Origin: Clostridiaceae bacterium
GTDB taxonomy: Bacteria; Bacillota; Clostridia; Lachnospirales; Lachnospiraceae
Assembly: GCA_910574345.1 (NCBI GenBank)
Contig: CAJSZV010000012.1
Coordinates: 1 to 64,000 of the forward strand
DNA: 64,000 nt
Direction: 5' to 3'
How positions within the stretch are numbered: the first letter of the stretch is position 1; each line of letters begins with the position of its first letter. This document shows positions 8,617-17,703 of the stretch, one piece after another. The notes beneath the pieces were generated by a model, which did no database searches, was not told where the DNA came from, and was given only the letters and a program-made list of their open reading frames with translations. Position numbers and translations under genes: made by a program.

Positions 8617-10092
8617 CTAAAACGGATTCTCCGAAGAATACCTCACGCCCTTAGGCTGGTTATAACCTATATCCTCTGCACCCAGATACTTGAATATTTC
8701 GAACAATGCCTTTCCGAAATGTCCGAAGACCACAGCTCCGTGATGAGGGAAGTTTTTTTCTATGAGTACATGACGATAGAATCTTCCCATCTCCGGGATG
8801 GCGAAGACACCGATGCTTCCGAAGGAGCGGGTTGCCACAGGAAGGACTTCTCCCTGAGCAACATAGGCTCTCAGCTTGCTGTCCGCCGTGCTCTGCAGGC
8901 GGAAGAAGGTAATATCTCCCGGCTGAATATCCCCCTCTAAAGTACCCTGGGTTACTTCCTCCGGAAGTGACCTTGCCATGATCATCTGGTATTTCATGGA
9001 ACAAAAAGACAGTTTCTTGGAGCAGGTATTGCCGCAATGAAAGCCCATGAAAGTGTCTTTATGAGTATAATCAAAGTTCCCCTTAATATCACTCTCATAC
9101 ATATCTGCCGGAACTGTGTTGTTAATATCCAGAAGAGTCACCGCATCCTGGCTCACGCAGATTCCGATAAACTCACTTAAAGCCCCATAGATATCTACCT
9201 CACAGGAAACGGGAATTCCCATGCCCGTCAGACGGCTGTTGACATAACAGGGAACAAAGCCAAACTGGGTCTGGAAGGCAGGCCAGCATTTTCCTGCGAT
9301 TGCCACATATTTGCGGTAACCCTTGTGGTCCTTAACCCAGTCAAGAAGAGTTATCTCATACTGAGCCAGCTTGGGCAGAATCTCCGGTTTTAAGTTGCCC
9401 TTTCCCAGTTCCGCCTCCATGTCCTTTACTACCTCAGGGATTCTGGGATCGCCTTCATGTTTGTTAAATGCTTCAAACAGATCAAGTTCGGAATTTTCTT
9501 CAATCTCCACTCCCAGGTTGTACAGCTGCTTAATGGGAGCGTTGCAGGCAAGGAAGTTAAGAGGCCTGGGTCCAAAGCTGATGATCTTTAAGTCGGAAAG
9601 TCCTATCAGGGCTCTTGCTATGGGAAGAAATTCCTCGATCATATCCGCGCACTCTTCTGCCGTTCCTACAGGATACTCAGGAATATAAGCCTTTACGTTG
9701 CGAAGCTTCAGATTATAGCTGGCATTGAGCATCCCACAGTAAGCGTCTCCTCTTCCCTGGGTTAAACTGTCCCCGCTCTCCTCCGCCGCCGCAATAAACA
9801 TCACCGGGCCGTCAAAGTGCTTAGCTAACAGAGTCTCCGCAATCTCCGGCCCGAAATTTCCAAGATACACCACCAAAGCATTGCAGCCGGCCGCCTTCAC
9901 ATCCTCTAAGGCCTGTACCATATGAATCTCGCTTTCCACAATACATACAGGGCACTCATAAATATTAGCGCCGTCATACTTTCTTTCGTAAGCTTCCGCC
10001 AAAGCCTTTCTTCTGTTCACCGACAGCGATTCCGGGAAACAATCTCTGCTTACTGCCACGATTCCCGCTTTTACAACTGGTAAATTGTTCAT
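8617..10092 (-). CDS. L-fucose/L-arabinose isomerase-family protein
   Basis: Predicted cytoplasmic metal-dependent aldose-ketose isomerase, 491 aa, in the broad FucI/AraA family. The N-terminal substrate-binding fold (KAGIVAVSRDCFPESLS) and the middle domain (ISFGPRPLNFLACNAPI) are followed by VSCEVDIYGALSEFIGICVS and MGFHCGNTCSKKL. These carry the conserved Glu, Asp and His type positions used for Mn binding. It is somewhat shorter than classical FucI (about 590 aa), so fucose itself should not be assumed. A strong GGAGGAAAG site precedes the ATG. It is the last gene of an apparent operon after the FGGY kinase and the DUF4867 protein, which suggests isomerisation of an aldopentose or deoxy-sugar before phosphorylation. 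Confidence 0.85.
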   Translation of the reverse strand: MNNLPVVKAGIVAVSRDCFPESLSVNRRKALAEAYERKYDGANIYECPVCIVESEIHMVQALEDVKAAGCNALVVYLGNFGPEIAETLLAKHFDGPVMFIAAAEESGDSLTQGRGDAYCGMLNASYNLKLRNVKAYIPEYPVGTAEECADMIEEFLPIARALIGLSDLKIISFGPRPLNFLACNAPIKQLYNLGVEIEENSELDLFEAFNKHEGDPRIPEVVKDMEAELGKGNLKPEILPKLAQYEITLLDWVKDHKGYRKYVAIAGKCWPAFQTQFGFVPCYVNSRLTGMGIPVSCEVDIYGALSEFIGICVSQDAVTLLDINNTVPADMYESDIKGNFDYTHKDTFMGFHCGNTCSKKLSFCSMKYQMIMARSLPEEVTQGTLEGDIQPGDITFFRLQSTADSKLRAYVAQGEVLPVATRSFGSIGVFAIPEMGRFYRHVLIEKNFPHHGAVVFGHFGKALFEIFKYLGAEDIGYNQPKGVRYSSENPF

Positions 10093-10121
10093 TTATCTTT
10101 CCTCCATTCTTACAGCTTCTA

Positions 10122-10745
10122 CTATGATTGCAGTTCCAAATTAACCCCTTTTAACCCGATAAACCCATTCTCAGGAAGACCGCCTTCCTTATGCCCTATG
10201 AGCCATTTATTCTTGGCAAAAAGCATCCGGTCCTCGGCAAAGATCACTTCCACCGGCTCCATATCCGTGTTGGTGCCCTTGGGAAGAATCACCACGCAGC
10301 GAAATCCCTCCGGATTCACATGGCAGGGAGCATAGTGCAGGGTAGTGGCATAGACTTCAATCACCGTTCCTGCCGGAATCAGGAAAAGTTCGGCAAGTCC
10401 CGTATCATAGGTTCCGTCTTCTTCGATATCCTGCTGTCTTCCAAGCATCAGTACCAGGTCGGTACAAGCCACATTGATCTCGGAATTTCTGTGATACTCC
10501 ATGGCGTTCATCTTCCGGTTATGGCCGTTGCAGTAGCCGGCCTGAATGGGTATCTGGCCATAAAGGTTTCGTTCCATCTTTCTTACCGCTTCCACCGCCT
10601 CTAGTTCCGGTTCCGACGGGACATACACCACGTCTTTTGGTATGGGCGTACCCTCCATAACTTTTAAAATTCCTTCACAATCATATCCTGTTATCACTTT
10701 GCCGTAAGACCGAAAAGCCGGATCCGTGACTTTTTTAATCTCCAT
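10122..10745 (-). CDS. DUF4867-family cupin-like protein
   Basis: Protein of 207 aa that I recognise as the DUF4867 family. The pattern MEYHRNSEINVACTDLVLML followed by LFLIPAGTVIEVYATTLHY and APCHV looks like a cupin barrel with His/Glu metal ligands, reminiscent of ureidoglycolate lyase or D-lyxose isomerase-type cupins. A role as sugar epimerase, mutarotase-like enzyme or isomerase is inference only. It sits 29 bases before the fucose-isomerase-family gene and 39 bases after the FGGY kinase on the same strand, so it very likely works on the same sugar. No signal peptide. Confidence 0.75.
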   Translation of the reverse strand: MEIKKVTDPAFRSYGKVITGYDCEGILKVMEGTPIPKDVVYVPSEPELEAVEAVRKMERNLYGQIPIQAGYCNGHNRKMNAMEYHRNSEINVACTDLVLMLGRQQDIEEDGTYDTGLAELFLIPAGTVIEVYATTLHYAPCHVNPEGFRCVVILPKGTNTDMEPVEVIFAEDRMLFAKNKWLIGHKEGGLPENGFIGLKGVNLELQS

Positions 10746-10784
10746 ACAACACTCCGTTCTGCTGCCTCTCTGACAGCTTAAAAA

Positions 10785-12308
10785 TTAAAGCCCCGCCAGT
10801 TCCCTGTAATTCTCTTTTAAGGACAAATACAATTTCTTATATAGTTTATGATATCTTCCGTAGAGTTCAGCCTCCTTCTCATCCGGCATGCTTGTCTTCT
10901 CCGGTGAAATCATAGCCTGGCAGGCCGTCTCCACGCTCTCATAGATCCCGCATCCCACTCCCGCCAGAATAGCTGCTCCCAGAGCCGGTCCCTCTGTCTG
11001 CTTTACGGTCTGGACCGGGCACCGGTACAGGTCTGACAGCATCTGACGCCATATGGGACTTTTTCCTCCTCCTCCGCAGGCCATCATGGTGTCCACCTTT
11101 ATTCCCATCTCCCCAAGGATATCATTGCAGTCACAGAGGGAATAGCTTACCCCTTCCATAACCGCCCTGAGAAGATGCGCCTTTGTATGAATGGCTGACA
11201 GGCCGAAGAACACGCCCCGGCAGTCAGGATCCAGATGGGGAGTCCGCTCACCCATAAGATAGGGAAGATAGATCAGTCTGTCGCTTCCTGCCGGAATCCT
11301 TTCCACATCCCTGTTAATGAGATCATAGACATCCACGCCTTCTCTCTCTGCTTTTTCCACATAATCCTGACAGAACTCATCCTTCATCCACTTTAAGGAC
11401 AGCCCCGCGCCCTGAGTTACCCCCATAACATGCCATGCCCCCGGAACCGCGCAGCAGCAGGTATGAACTCTGCCCTTGGGGTCGATGGTCACCTGGCTGC
11501 TGTGGGCAAAGACCACCCCCGATGTTCCTATGGTGGTAAATGCCCTTTTATCCTTCACCACGCCTGTTCCCACTGCGGCTGCCGCATTATCCCCGGCGCC
11601 GCCCACAACGGCGGTCTTCTTTGTAAGTCCCACGAACCGGGCCACATCCGGCAGGAGATATCCTGTAACCTGGCAGGATTCATACACGGTCCCAAGCCAT
11701 TCCACGGGAATATCAAGGTTTGTCAGAACCTCTTTGGACCAGCATCTTTTCGGCACATCCAAAAGCTGCATTCCGCTGGCATCCGATACCTCCGTGGCAA
11801 ACTCTCCGGTCAGTACATAGCGTATGTAATCCTTGGGAAGAAGAATGTGCCTGCATCTTTCATATAGTTCCGGCTCATGTTTCCTCACCCACAGAATCTT
11901 GGCTGCCGTCCAGCCTGTAAGAGGCGGATTGGCAGTAATGCGGATCCATGCCTCTCTGGGCATCACCTTAAGCATATCCTCCACTTCTTCGCCTGTCCTC
12001 TGGTCGCACCAGATGATGGACGGGCGAAGAGGCTCTCCCGCCTCGTCAAGCATCACCAGCCCATGCATCTGGCCGGAAATTCCTATGGATTTTACATCCT
12101 CCGGCCTGACGCCGGAGACTGCCATGACACGGCTTAAGGTCCCCAGCACCGCCTCTTTCCAGTCCTGAGGCCTCTGCTCGGCCCAGCCGTTATGAGGCTG
12201 ATACAGGGGATATTCCTCTGATGCAGATGATATGATTTTCCCCGTATGGTCAAACAACACTGTCTTGGTGGCTGATGTCCCCACATCAATTCCGATTAAA
12301 TAGTTCAA
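10785..12308 (-). CDS. xylB: FGGY carbohydrate kinase, xylulokinase-like
   Basis: ATP-dependent sugar kinase of about 507 aa, the usual XylB length. It has both FGGY actin-like domains. The phosphate-1 loop is YLIGIDVGTSATKTVLFD at the N terminus, the sugar-binding SGQMHGLVMLD follows, then the middle GGAGDNAAAAVG, and the C-terminal adenosine motif is MACGGGGKSPIWRQML. The frame is open to 12491, but the extension resembles no kinase. A TTG at 12308, seven bases after AAAGGAGG, is the likely start. The likely substrate is D-xylulose or a related ketose made by the isomerase two genes downstream. Regulation by the nearby AraC protein is plausible but not shown. Confidence 0.88.
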   Translation of the reverse strand: MNYLIGIDVGTSATKTVLFDHTGKIISSASEEYPLYQPHNGWAEQRPQDWKEAVLGTLSRVMAVSGVRPEDVKSIGISGQMHGLVMLDEAGEPLRPSIIWCDQRTGEEVEDMLKVMPREAWIRITANPPLTGWTAAKILWVRKHEPELYERCRHILLPKDYIRYVLTGEFATEVSDASGMQLLDVPKRCWSKEVLTNLDIPVEWLGTVYESCQVTGYLLPDVARFVGLTKKTAVVGGAGDNAAAAVGTGVVKDKRAFTTIGTSGVVFAHSSQVTIDPKGRVHTCCCAVPGAWHVMGVTQGAGLSLKWMKDEFCQDYVEKAEREGVDVYDLINRDVERIPAGSDRLIYLPYLMGERTPHLDPDCRGVFFGLSAIHTKAHLLRAVMEGVSYSLCDCNDILGEMGIKVDTMMACGGGGKSPIWRQMLSDLYRCPVQTVKQTEGPALGAAILAGVGCGIYESVETACQAMISPEKTSMPDEKEAELYGRYHKLYKKLYLSLKENYRELAGL

Positions 12309-12412
12309 CAACCTTCCTCCTTTGACTCTTTTTTTGTCTCGCACTCCATGACTCTGGTAGCGGCAGTTCAGATAACCCTGAACTGTTACCTCTGGTATCA
12401 TTATAATACACT

Positions 12413-12454
12413 TTAAGAAAAAAAACGTGCTGTTAGTTGCCATTCTAACAGCAC
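12413..12454 (-). terminator. Rho-independent terminator downstream of the transaldolase gene
   Basis: On the minus strand a 10-bp stem (GTGCTGTTAG / CTAACAGCAC) is followed by CG and a run of eight T. It ends transcripts of the AraC-transaldolase pair before the xylB module. A TATAAT at 12400-12405 on the minus strand just beyond it may be the -10 of the xylB operon. No good -35 was found, so activator dependence is possible. The rest of 12309-12614 shows nothing else. Confidence 0.85.
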
Positions 12455-12614
12455 TTTCTTGCACTATGTACCTGTACTTTCTGTTCTGCAAAGCGGCATC
12501 AGCCCTGCCCTTATAACAAAAACCATATATCCCTGGAAGATGCCCCGGCTGCGATCCGCTTGCTTCTTCCTGCCTTGTGATGAATGACCTTCACCCGGCA
12601 ATTTCCCTTACTTT

Positions 12615-13268
12615 CTACTCTCCGAATACCGCCTTATAATCCTCCTGGAATTTCGCGATTCCTGCCGTGGTCAGGGGATGCATGGTCATCTGCTCCAATA
12701 CCTTTAAGGGCACGGTTGCAATGTCCGCCCCCGCTCTCGCACAGTCAAGGACATGGATGGAATTGCGGATACTGGCGGCAATGATCTGTGTCTCAATATC
12801 ATGAACCTGGAAGATCTCCGTAATCTCCCTGATCAGATCAATGCCCGGCATGGAGATATCATCAAGACGTCCCAAAAACGGAGACACATAAGTGGCTCCC
12901 GCCCTGGCCGCAAGAAGGGCCTGGGCCCCATTGAAGATCAGAGTTACGTTAGTCTTGATTCCCTCTGCTGTCAGAACCTTTACTGCCTTTAATCCCTCCA
13001 CGGTCATGGGAATCTTCACTACCATGTTGGGATGGATGGAAGCAATGTCGCGCCCTTCCTCAATCATCTGTTCTGCTGCCACGGAGGTGGCCTTCACCTC
13101 CCCGCTGATGGGCCCGTCCACAATCTCAGTGATCTCCCTGATCACCTCTTTGAAGTCCCGCCCCTCTTTTGCGATCAGGGAAGGGTTGGTTGTCACGCCG
13201 CAGATCACTCCCATATCATTGGCCTTTTTAATATCCTCCACATTGGCTGTATCTACAAAAAATCTCAT
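12615..13268 (-). CDS. fsa: Transaldolase-like / fructose-6-phosphate aldolase
   Basis: Small class I aldolase of the TalC/FSA type, 217 aa. It begins [16 protein letters not shown] and has [13 protein letters not shown], the Schiff-base lysine in NMVVKIPMT (about residue 84), and [20 protein letters not shown], all typical. It moves or releases dihydroxyacetone units from ketose phosphates, linking pentose phosphates to glycolysis. Distinguishing transaldolase from fructose-6-phosphate aldolase needs active-site comparison. Two bases separate it from the upstream AraC gene, so the two are cotranscribed. Its neighbours, a kinase, a fucose-isomerase-type enzyme and a transketolase operon, support pentose metabolism. 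Confidence 0.9.
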   Translation of the reverse strand: MRFFVDTANVEDIKKANDMGVICGVTTNPSLIAKEGRDFKEVIREITEIVDGPISGEVKATSVAAEQMIEEGRDIASIHPNMVVKIPMTVEGLKAVKVLTAEGIKTNVTLIFNGAQALLAARAGATYVSPFLGRLDDISMPGIDLIREITEIFQVHDIETQIIAASIRNSIHVLDCARAGADIATVPLKVLEQMTMHPLTTAGIAKFQEDYKAVFGE

Positions 13269-13270
13269 CT

Positions 13271-14110
13271 TTACGTCTCCTTTTCTCTTTTTTCATTGCG
13301 TTTCCTGTACTCGCTGGGCAGGCATCCGTACCGCTTGACAAATGCCTTGGCGAAAGCCCGGCTGCCCGGAAATCCGTTGTTCACAGCCACCTGGCTTAAA
13401 CTGTGATCCGTATTCATCATTTCCCGCAAGCCGTATTCCGTACGCAGATCCAGAAGGTAGGTCTTGTAGCTTACGTCTGCGTACCGCTTAAACATTCTGG
13501 AAAGATAGGTGGGCGAAAACCCAAACTCATCCGCCACTCCTTCCAGGGTGATATCCTGATCATAATTCTTCTTCATATAGGAGGTAATCTTTGAAAGTCT
13601 GTCCAGATTCCGCTTTTGACGGATATTTCTCTGATCCTCTTCCGCCTTCATAAACCTGGTCACAAGAAGATATAGCAGTTCATAGAACAGGGCCTTTACT
13701 TTCAGTTCATACCCAATCCCTTTTTCCTCATAAGCCTCATGCATCTGGGCGATCAGCCCTGCAAGCCGTTCATTGTCCTCCCGAATGCATTTGGAAAATA
13801 CCGCATAGCCGTCCTCCGCCAGATATCCGCTGAAACAGGTCAGGGGAATCTGAACCACTACGGTGACATTGGGGTCCGGGGCTTTGATGGAATGAATTTC
13901 GTTGGAATTGACGATGACAAAATCCACCGCTTTTAAAGGAATGCCGGTATTATTGATAAAAAATTCCAGTTCCCCCTCAAGGACCAGAAAAATCTCCACG
14001 GACCGATGCCAATGTTTTGTTCTGTGGTAATTCCCTTTGTACCCTTCAAAAATAAACAGTTTAAAGGGAAGATCTTCATTGGGAATAATCAGCTCATGTT
14101 TAAAATCCAC
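13271..14110 (-). CDS. AraC-family transcriptional regulator
   Basis: Regulator of 279 aa with an N-terminal cupin ligand domain ([20 protein letters not shown] and a later [11 protein letters not shown]) and a C-terminal AraC double HTH ([20 protein letters not shown], then [28 protein letters not shown]). The start appears to be a GTG at 14110, preceded by AAGGGGAGATAG. It is transcribed with the transaldolase-like gene and lies between two sugar modules. It probably senses the sugar handled by the xylB/isomerase genes or the PTS operon. Which one is not decided by sequence. Confidence 0.85.
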   Translation of the reverse strand: MDFKHELIIPNEDLPFKLFIFEGYKGNYHRTKHWHRSVEIFLVLEGELEFFINNTGIPLKAVDFVIVNSNEIHSIKAPDPNVTVVVQIPLTCFSGYLAEDGYAVFSKCIREDNERLAGLIAQMHEAYEEKGIGYELKVKALFYELLYLLVTRFMKAEEDQRNIRQKRNLDRLSKITSYMKKNYDQDITLEGVADEFGFSPTYLSRMFKRYADVSYKTYLLDLRTEYGLREMMNTDHSLSQVAVNNGFPGSRAFAKAFVKRYGCLPSEYRKRNEKREKET

Positions 14111-14312
14111 ACCTATCTCCCCTTAAGTTCCAAACCTATCCATGCTTCTTTTATTGTAACAGCCGCCCGCGTGATTTTCAACAGATTTTTCCTGTTCTCC
14201 TCACTGCCTCCGCCACATGCTCTGCCGTAAAGGCAGGAACTGTGCTCCCCGGATAGGATAAAACGATCCCTGTTTTCCCACTTTGTTTTACCTTCTTTCC
14301 AAAACAGCAAAA

Positions 14313-14353
14313 GACGGCAGGTATCTTCTCCAGGCTAATCTAAGATACTGCCG
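14313..14353 (-). terminator. Terminator of the PTS operon
   Basis: On the minus strand GGCAGTATCTT pairs with AAGATACCTGCC (one bulge) around a loop of about 14 bases, followed by GTCTTTTGCTGTTTT. It lies about 35 bases after the IID stop. A 65-codon frame across 14113-14310 has no family resemblance and is not annotated. Confidence 0.65.
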
Positions 14354-14385
14354 CCTCCTGAAACTTTCCTTCCTATGTCTTATAT

Positions 14386-15213
14386 CTACACAATCCCCAG
14401 CAAAGCAAGAACCATGGCCAGGGCCAGAACCATAAGCATGATCACATTAATATTGATCTTCTTCATCTGTGCATACAGGCATCCAAGGGTCAGCCCCAAA
14501 GGCACAAGTCCCTTAAAGATGGAATCTAAGTAAGTCTGTATGGAGATGGGATCCGCATTCTCCACAGGGATGGTCAGGGCACATTTAAATGTAACTGTGG
14601 AAGCCACCATGGCCCCGATCATCACAAGGCCTAAGATACTGGCCGCCTTGGTAAGTATCTGGATGGTTCCTGTCTTCTGCATATCCGACAAAAAGGTGGT
14701 TCCCAGGCTGAACCCTTTATAAGTCAGATAATAGCGGCAGATAAACGCGGGAACATTGAAAATCAGCAAAAAGGAAATGGGAGCCAGGATGGAGCCGCTT
14801 GCCGCAAAGGTGATGGCAATGCTTGCCGCCAAAAGCCTTAGCACGCCCCAGAAGATGGAGTCGCCGATTCCCGACATGGGGCCCATGAGGGATGTCTTTA
14901 CGGCTGCGATGGAACTGGCGTCAAAGGACTCATCCTCAGCCGCCTCCTTCTCCATGGAAGCCACAAGCCCCATGCAGAATGTGGACACATGCTGGGTCAT
15001 ATTAAAATATGTGGTGTGGCGCATCAAAGCCTGGCGGTACCCTTCCGGGTTATCCTTATAATAACGGCGCAGGGCAGGAAGGATACTGTTGATGAACCCC
15101 ACAGCATGCATACGCACCTGGCCGCCGCATCTTCCAGAAGAAAGGAACATGGATCTCCAGAAAATAGAATCTAACATCTTTTTATCTTCTTTTGTCATAG
15201 TCGTCTGTTTCAT
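14386..15213 (-). CDS. PTS mannose/fructose/sorbose family IID component
   Basis: Membrane subunit IID (275 aa) of a mannose-class phosphotransferase system, working with IIC to form the sugar channel. Typical features are FWRSMFLSSGRCGGQVRMHA near the N terminus, MGLVASMEKEAAEDESFD, MGPMSGIGDSIFWGVLR, and hydrophobic segments in the C-terminal half. Its ATG overlaps the IIC stop by four bases (ATGA), showing translational coupling. It is the last gene of the operon. The substrate cannot be deduced from sequence. Confidence 0.93.
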   Translation of the reverse strand: MKQTTMTKEDKKMLDSIFWRSMFLSSGRCGGQVRMHAVGFINSILPALRRYYKDNPEGYRQALMRHTTYFNMTQHVSTFCMGLVASMEKEAAEDESFDASSIAAVKTSLMGPMSGIGDSIFWGVLRLLAASIAITFAASGSILAPISFLLIFNVPAFICRYYLTYKGFSLGTTFLSDMQKTGTIQILTKAASILGLVMIGAMVASTVTFKCALTIPVENADPISIQTYLDSIFKGLVPLGLTLGCLYAQMKKININVIMLMVLALAMVLALLGIV

Positions 15214-16004
15214 GCGAAGAAATCCTCCTCTACATCAATCGGTGCCGTTGTTTCCCTGGTCCGTGAAAGCTTGTTCAGTTCCATATCCCGCATAGCCACT
15301 GCAATAACGATGATAATGGCCAGGGCTGCGATAGCCACCTGAGGAAGCCCCAGGTATACTACCATAATGAATCCCAGGAAGAAATAGATGGCAAGTTCCT
15401 TGTTCCACAGCATCTTCATAAGAATGGATAATCCCACGGCAGGAAGGAATTTGCCCGCGGTGTTAAGCCCTGTAAGCACCACGGCAGGAATGCTGTTGAT
15501 TGCCGCCTCAATGGCTGTTCCGCCGGCCAGAAGACCTACAAACATGCAAAGCGCGACGATGAAAAATCGGAAAAACCACATGATATAATTCAGGGCAATC
15601 AGGCCCTTGTCGTCGCTCTTTTCCGCCAGACGGTCAATAATGGGAGCCGTAAAGTTATAGAGCACATTGTTGATAATCATAAACAGGAACGCCGAGAACA
15701 CGCCTACAGGTACGGAGAGCGCAAGGGCGGCATCCGCAGCGATATTCTGTGTTGTGGCCATTACCACTGCAAAGGTTGCCGCTGCCGCCGGCTCCGCCGA
15801 TATATTCCCGCCGATATTGACGGAACCCATGAAGATGGCTTCTACAGCGGCGCCCACAATAATTCCGGTCTTCATATCGCCTAAAAGCAGACCTGTAACA
15901 AAGCCTACAACAATGGGCCGCTCTGTCATGGACTGAGCGAAAAGCCAGTTGCCGCCATAGCAGATAAAATACGCCAACGAGGCCAAAAAAGCTTGTACTA
16001 CCAT
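15210..16004 (-). CDS. PTS mannose/fructose/sorbose family IIC component
   Basis: Polytopic IIC subunit of about 264 aa with the family N terminus (AFLASLAYFICYGGNWLFAQ) and TERPIVVGFVTGLLLGDMKTGI followed by MGSVNIGGNISAEPAAAATF. It carries about eight hydrophobic segments and forms the sugar channel with IID. Two in-frame ATGs follow AAAGGAGG. The one at 16013 is only two bases away, the one at 16004 is eleven bases away and preferred, but either is possible. It lies between IIB and IID in the operon. Confidence 0.93.
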   Translation of the reverse strand: MVVQAFLASLAYFICYGGNWLFAQSMTERPIVVGFVTGLLLGDMKTGIIVGAAVEAIFMGSVNIGGNISAEPAAAATFAVVMATTQNIAADAALALSVPVGVFSAFLFMIINNVLYNFTAPIIDRLAEKSDDKGLIALNYIMWFFRFFIVALCMFVGLLAGGTAIEAAINSIPAVVLTGLNTAGKFLPAVGLSILMKMLWNKELAIYFFLGFIMVVYLGLPQVAIAALAIIIVIAVAMRDMELNKLSRTRETTAPIDVEEDFFA

Positions 16005-16044
16005 AATATACATATCCTCCTTTGTTTAAAAAATGATGTCCTGC

Positions 16045-16542
16045 TTAATGTCCTTTCAGAATATCCTTCACCGGCTTTTTCACATCGCTGGGAATCACCT
16101 GCTGATATACGGGAATGTCTATGTCCGCCAGTTCCTTTAAGGCTGCCAGTTCCCTGGGATTTACAATAATGGTGCTGGAAAGAACTTTTTTCTCAGCCGT
16201 AGGCGAGGTATCAAAACGCCCCACATTGGCTACATTTACAGACTGAACCATGCCTGGGCACTCTTTTACGATCCGCAGGGCATCGCAGACGCAGTTAGTG
16301 AGCACGAACATGCTTGCATCCACAGCCCGCGGGTCATGAAACAGCGTAATGGCATCATCCACGGATTTAATCAAAAGCTTGATTCCCGTAGGAACAGCCA
16401 TTTTCAGTGAAACATTGGTCACCTCATCCGTGACGGCCTTGTCATTGGCCACGACAATCCGGTTGGTTCCGAACGCTTTGCTCCACACAAGGGCGATTTG
16501 TCCATGAATCAGGCGGTCGTCTATTCTAAGTGATGGTATCAT
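16045..16542 (-). CDS. PTS mannose/fructose/sorbose family IIB component
   Basis: Cytoplasmic phosphocarrier of about 165 aa. The N-terminal motif RIDDRLIHGQIALVW contains the histidine that is phosphorylated by IIA and passes the phosphate to the incoming sugar. The ATG at 16542 follows GGGGG with good spacing. An in-frame ATG at 16557 would overlap the IIA stop and has no site. IIA and IIB are separate genes here rather than the fused IIAB of E. coli ManX. Confidence 0.93.
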   Translation of the reverse strand: MIPSLRIDDRLIHGQIALVWSKAFGTNRIVVANDKAVTDEVTNVSLKMAVPTGIKLLIKSVDDAITLFHDPRAVDASMFVLTNCVCDALRIVKECPGMVQSVNVANVGRFDTSPTAEKKVLSSTIIVNPRELAALKELADIDIPVYQQVIPSDVKKPVKDILKGH

Positions 16543-16547
16543 AAGAT

Positions 16548-16982
16548 CTACCCCCAAAAGTCATTGTCCGATTGATCGGTTTGATTGTCTATTAGTTCCT
16601 TAAGGGAAATCATCTCCGGCTGTGTCTCTTTTATCATAGCCTGAATTTCCTCCGGTGTCTTTACGCCTTCCTCAATCAGCAGTCCCACCAAAAGAGGAAG
16701 ATTTACATTGGTGACTAAAGTTACCGGATACCTGCAGTCCGCAAGTGCGCTCATAACCCGCTGATTCACGCTTCCCGCCTTGATATCCGTGAAAATGTAA
16801 GCCTCATCTCCTTCCCTGATTCCATTCAAAAACTCATGCAGGCTGCCTTCATAGTTTTCCGAAGCATCCCCCACATATGCATCAATAGTTGCAATATCGT
16901 CTGCCGAGTTTAAAAATAACTTTAAGGCAGATTTGAAACCGCTGGCAATTCTGCCGTGGGTTGCGATCAAAACATGTCTCAT
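16548..16982 (-). CDS. PTS mannose/fructose/sorbose family IIA component
   Basis: Cytoplasmic IIA phosphocarrier of about 144 aa. The start MRHVLIATHGRIASGFKSAL places the phosphorylated histidine at about residue 9 (ATHGR), and TDIKAGSVNQ and VTNVNLPLLVGLL follow as in the EIIA-man fold. It receives phosphate from HPr. The ATG at 16982 follows AAAAAGGAGAAGG. The longer frame to 17009 would overlap the preceding gene and lacks a ribosome site. Confidence 0.92.
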   Translation of the reverse strand: MRHVLIATHGRIASGFKSALKLFLNSADDIATIDAYVGDASENYEGSLHEFLNGIREGDEAYIFTDIKAGSVNQRVMSALADCRYPVTLVTNVNLPLLVGLLIEEGVKTPEEIQAMIKETQPEMISLKELIDNQTDQSDNDFWG

Positions 16983-17001
16983 AAGCCTTCTCCTTTTTGT
17001 G

Positions 17002-17637
17002 TCATGCAAGCTTTGCCATAAACGTTTTTAAAGGCGAATCCGGTGCGTACCGGAAATACTGACTTCTGAAATTTTTCCCCCCAAAGGTTTTCGTAAGAAT
17101 ATCTCTGTCCAAATCCTTTAAGATCTGCAGCATCTCCTTGGAAACCTGTCCCTTAACTTTATAAAAAATATCCCGGAACTCCTTCTGGACCGGTCCCCGC
17201 TCCGGCGGATATCCCATTCCGTGTTCACAGGAAAACAGCTCTCTGAACACATATTTCAGATTCAGCTCCGCGCACCAGCCGAATTCTTTGGCAAGGGGAA
17301 GGGAGACGGCGTTTCCGCTGTTAATCTGGGAAAATAAAAAGGCGTCTGAGGAATCCTTTACGTAACCGCAGTATACATTCGGGTAAATATTGGCGGCCAG
17401 GCAGGCTCCCTCTCCCGTTCCGCAGCCGGTTATAACAAAATCCACTGCATGGCTGTTCAGTAAGACAGCACTCAAAAGTCCCGCTTCCACATAACTGATA
17501 TTGTAAGCCGGATCATCCTCACTCATGCCATAGTTAAAAACCTCATGGCCCAAAGGCAGAACCGTGTCCTTTAAAACCTCATAAACCAGCTGGTTCTTGG
17601 AAACCTGGCTGCTTTCGTTGACAAGTGCAATTTTCAT
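17002..17637 (-). CDS. RpiB/LacA/LacB-family sugar-phosphate isomerase
   Basis: Predicted cytosolic isomerase of 211 aa. The active-site segment FVITGCGTGEGACLAANIYP corresponds to the RpiB loop with its catalytic Cys and the glycine-rich phosphate-binding turn. It is longer than classical RpiB (about 150 aa), with a C-terminal extension. Related proteins of this size include the DhuI-type isomerases found with mannose-class PTS genes, so a non-ribose substrate is quite possible. The ATG at 17637 follows GAGGAGG. It lies between the aldolase and the PTS subunits and probably isomerises the sugar phosphate produced on import. Confidence 0.82.
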   Translation of the reverse strand: MKIALVNESSQVSKNQLVYEVLKDTVLPLGHEVFNYGMSEDDPAYNISYVEAGLLSAVLLNSHAVDFVITGCGTGEGACLAANIYPNVYCGYVKDSSDAFLFSQINSGNAVSLPLAKEFGWCAELNLKYVFRELFSCEHGMGYPPERGPVQKEFRDIFYKVKGQVSKEMLQILKDLDRDILTKTFGGKNFRSQYFRYAPDSPLKTFMAKLA

Positions 17638-17703
17638 GGTCTTTTCCTCCTCGTTCTCAAGGCAGCGCCTCCTCATCCAAAGTCCGGCGGCATAACGCCG
17701 GTC

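Noticed and set aside
10191-10604. 137-codon plus-strand frame opposite the DUF4867 gene
   Set aside because: Antisense shadow of a clear coding frame; no motif or ribosome site.
10785-12491. 568-aa kinase with an N-terminal extension
   Set aside because: The extra 61 residues resemble no kinase domain and cover the transaldolase terminator; a TTG at 12308 with AAAGGAGG gives the normal length.
14113-14310. 65-codon minus-strand frame between the AraC gene and the PTS operon
   Set aside because: No family resemblance and no ribosome site. The sequence is explained as leader and terminator surroundings.
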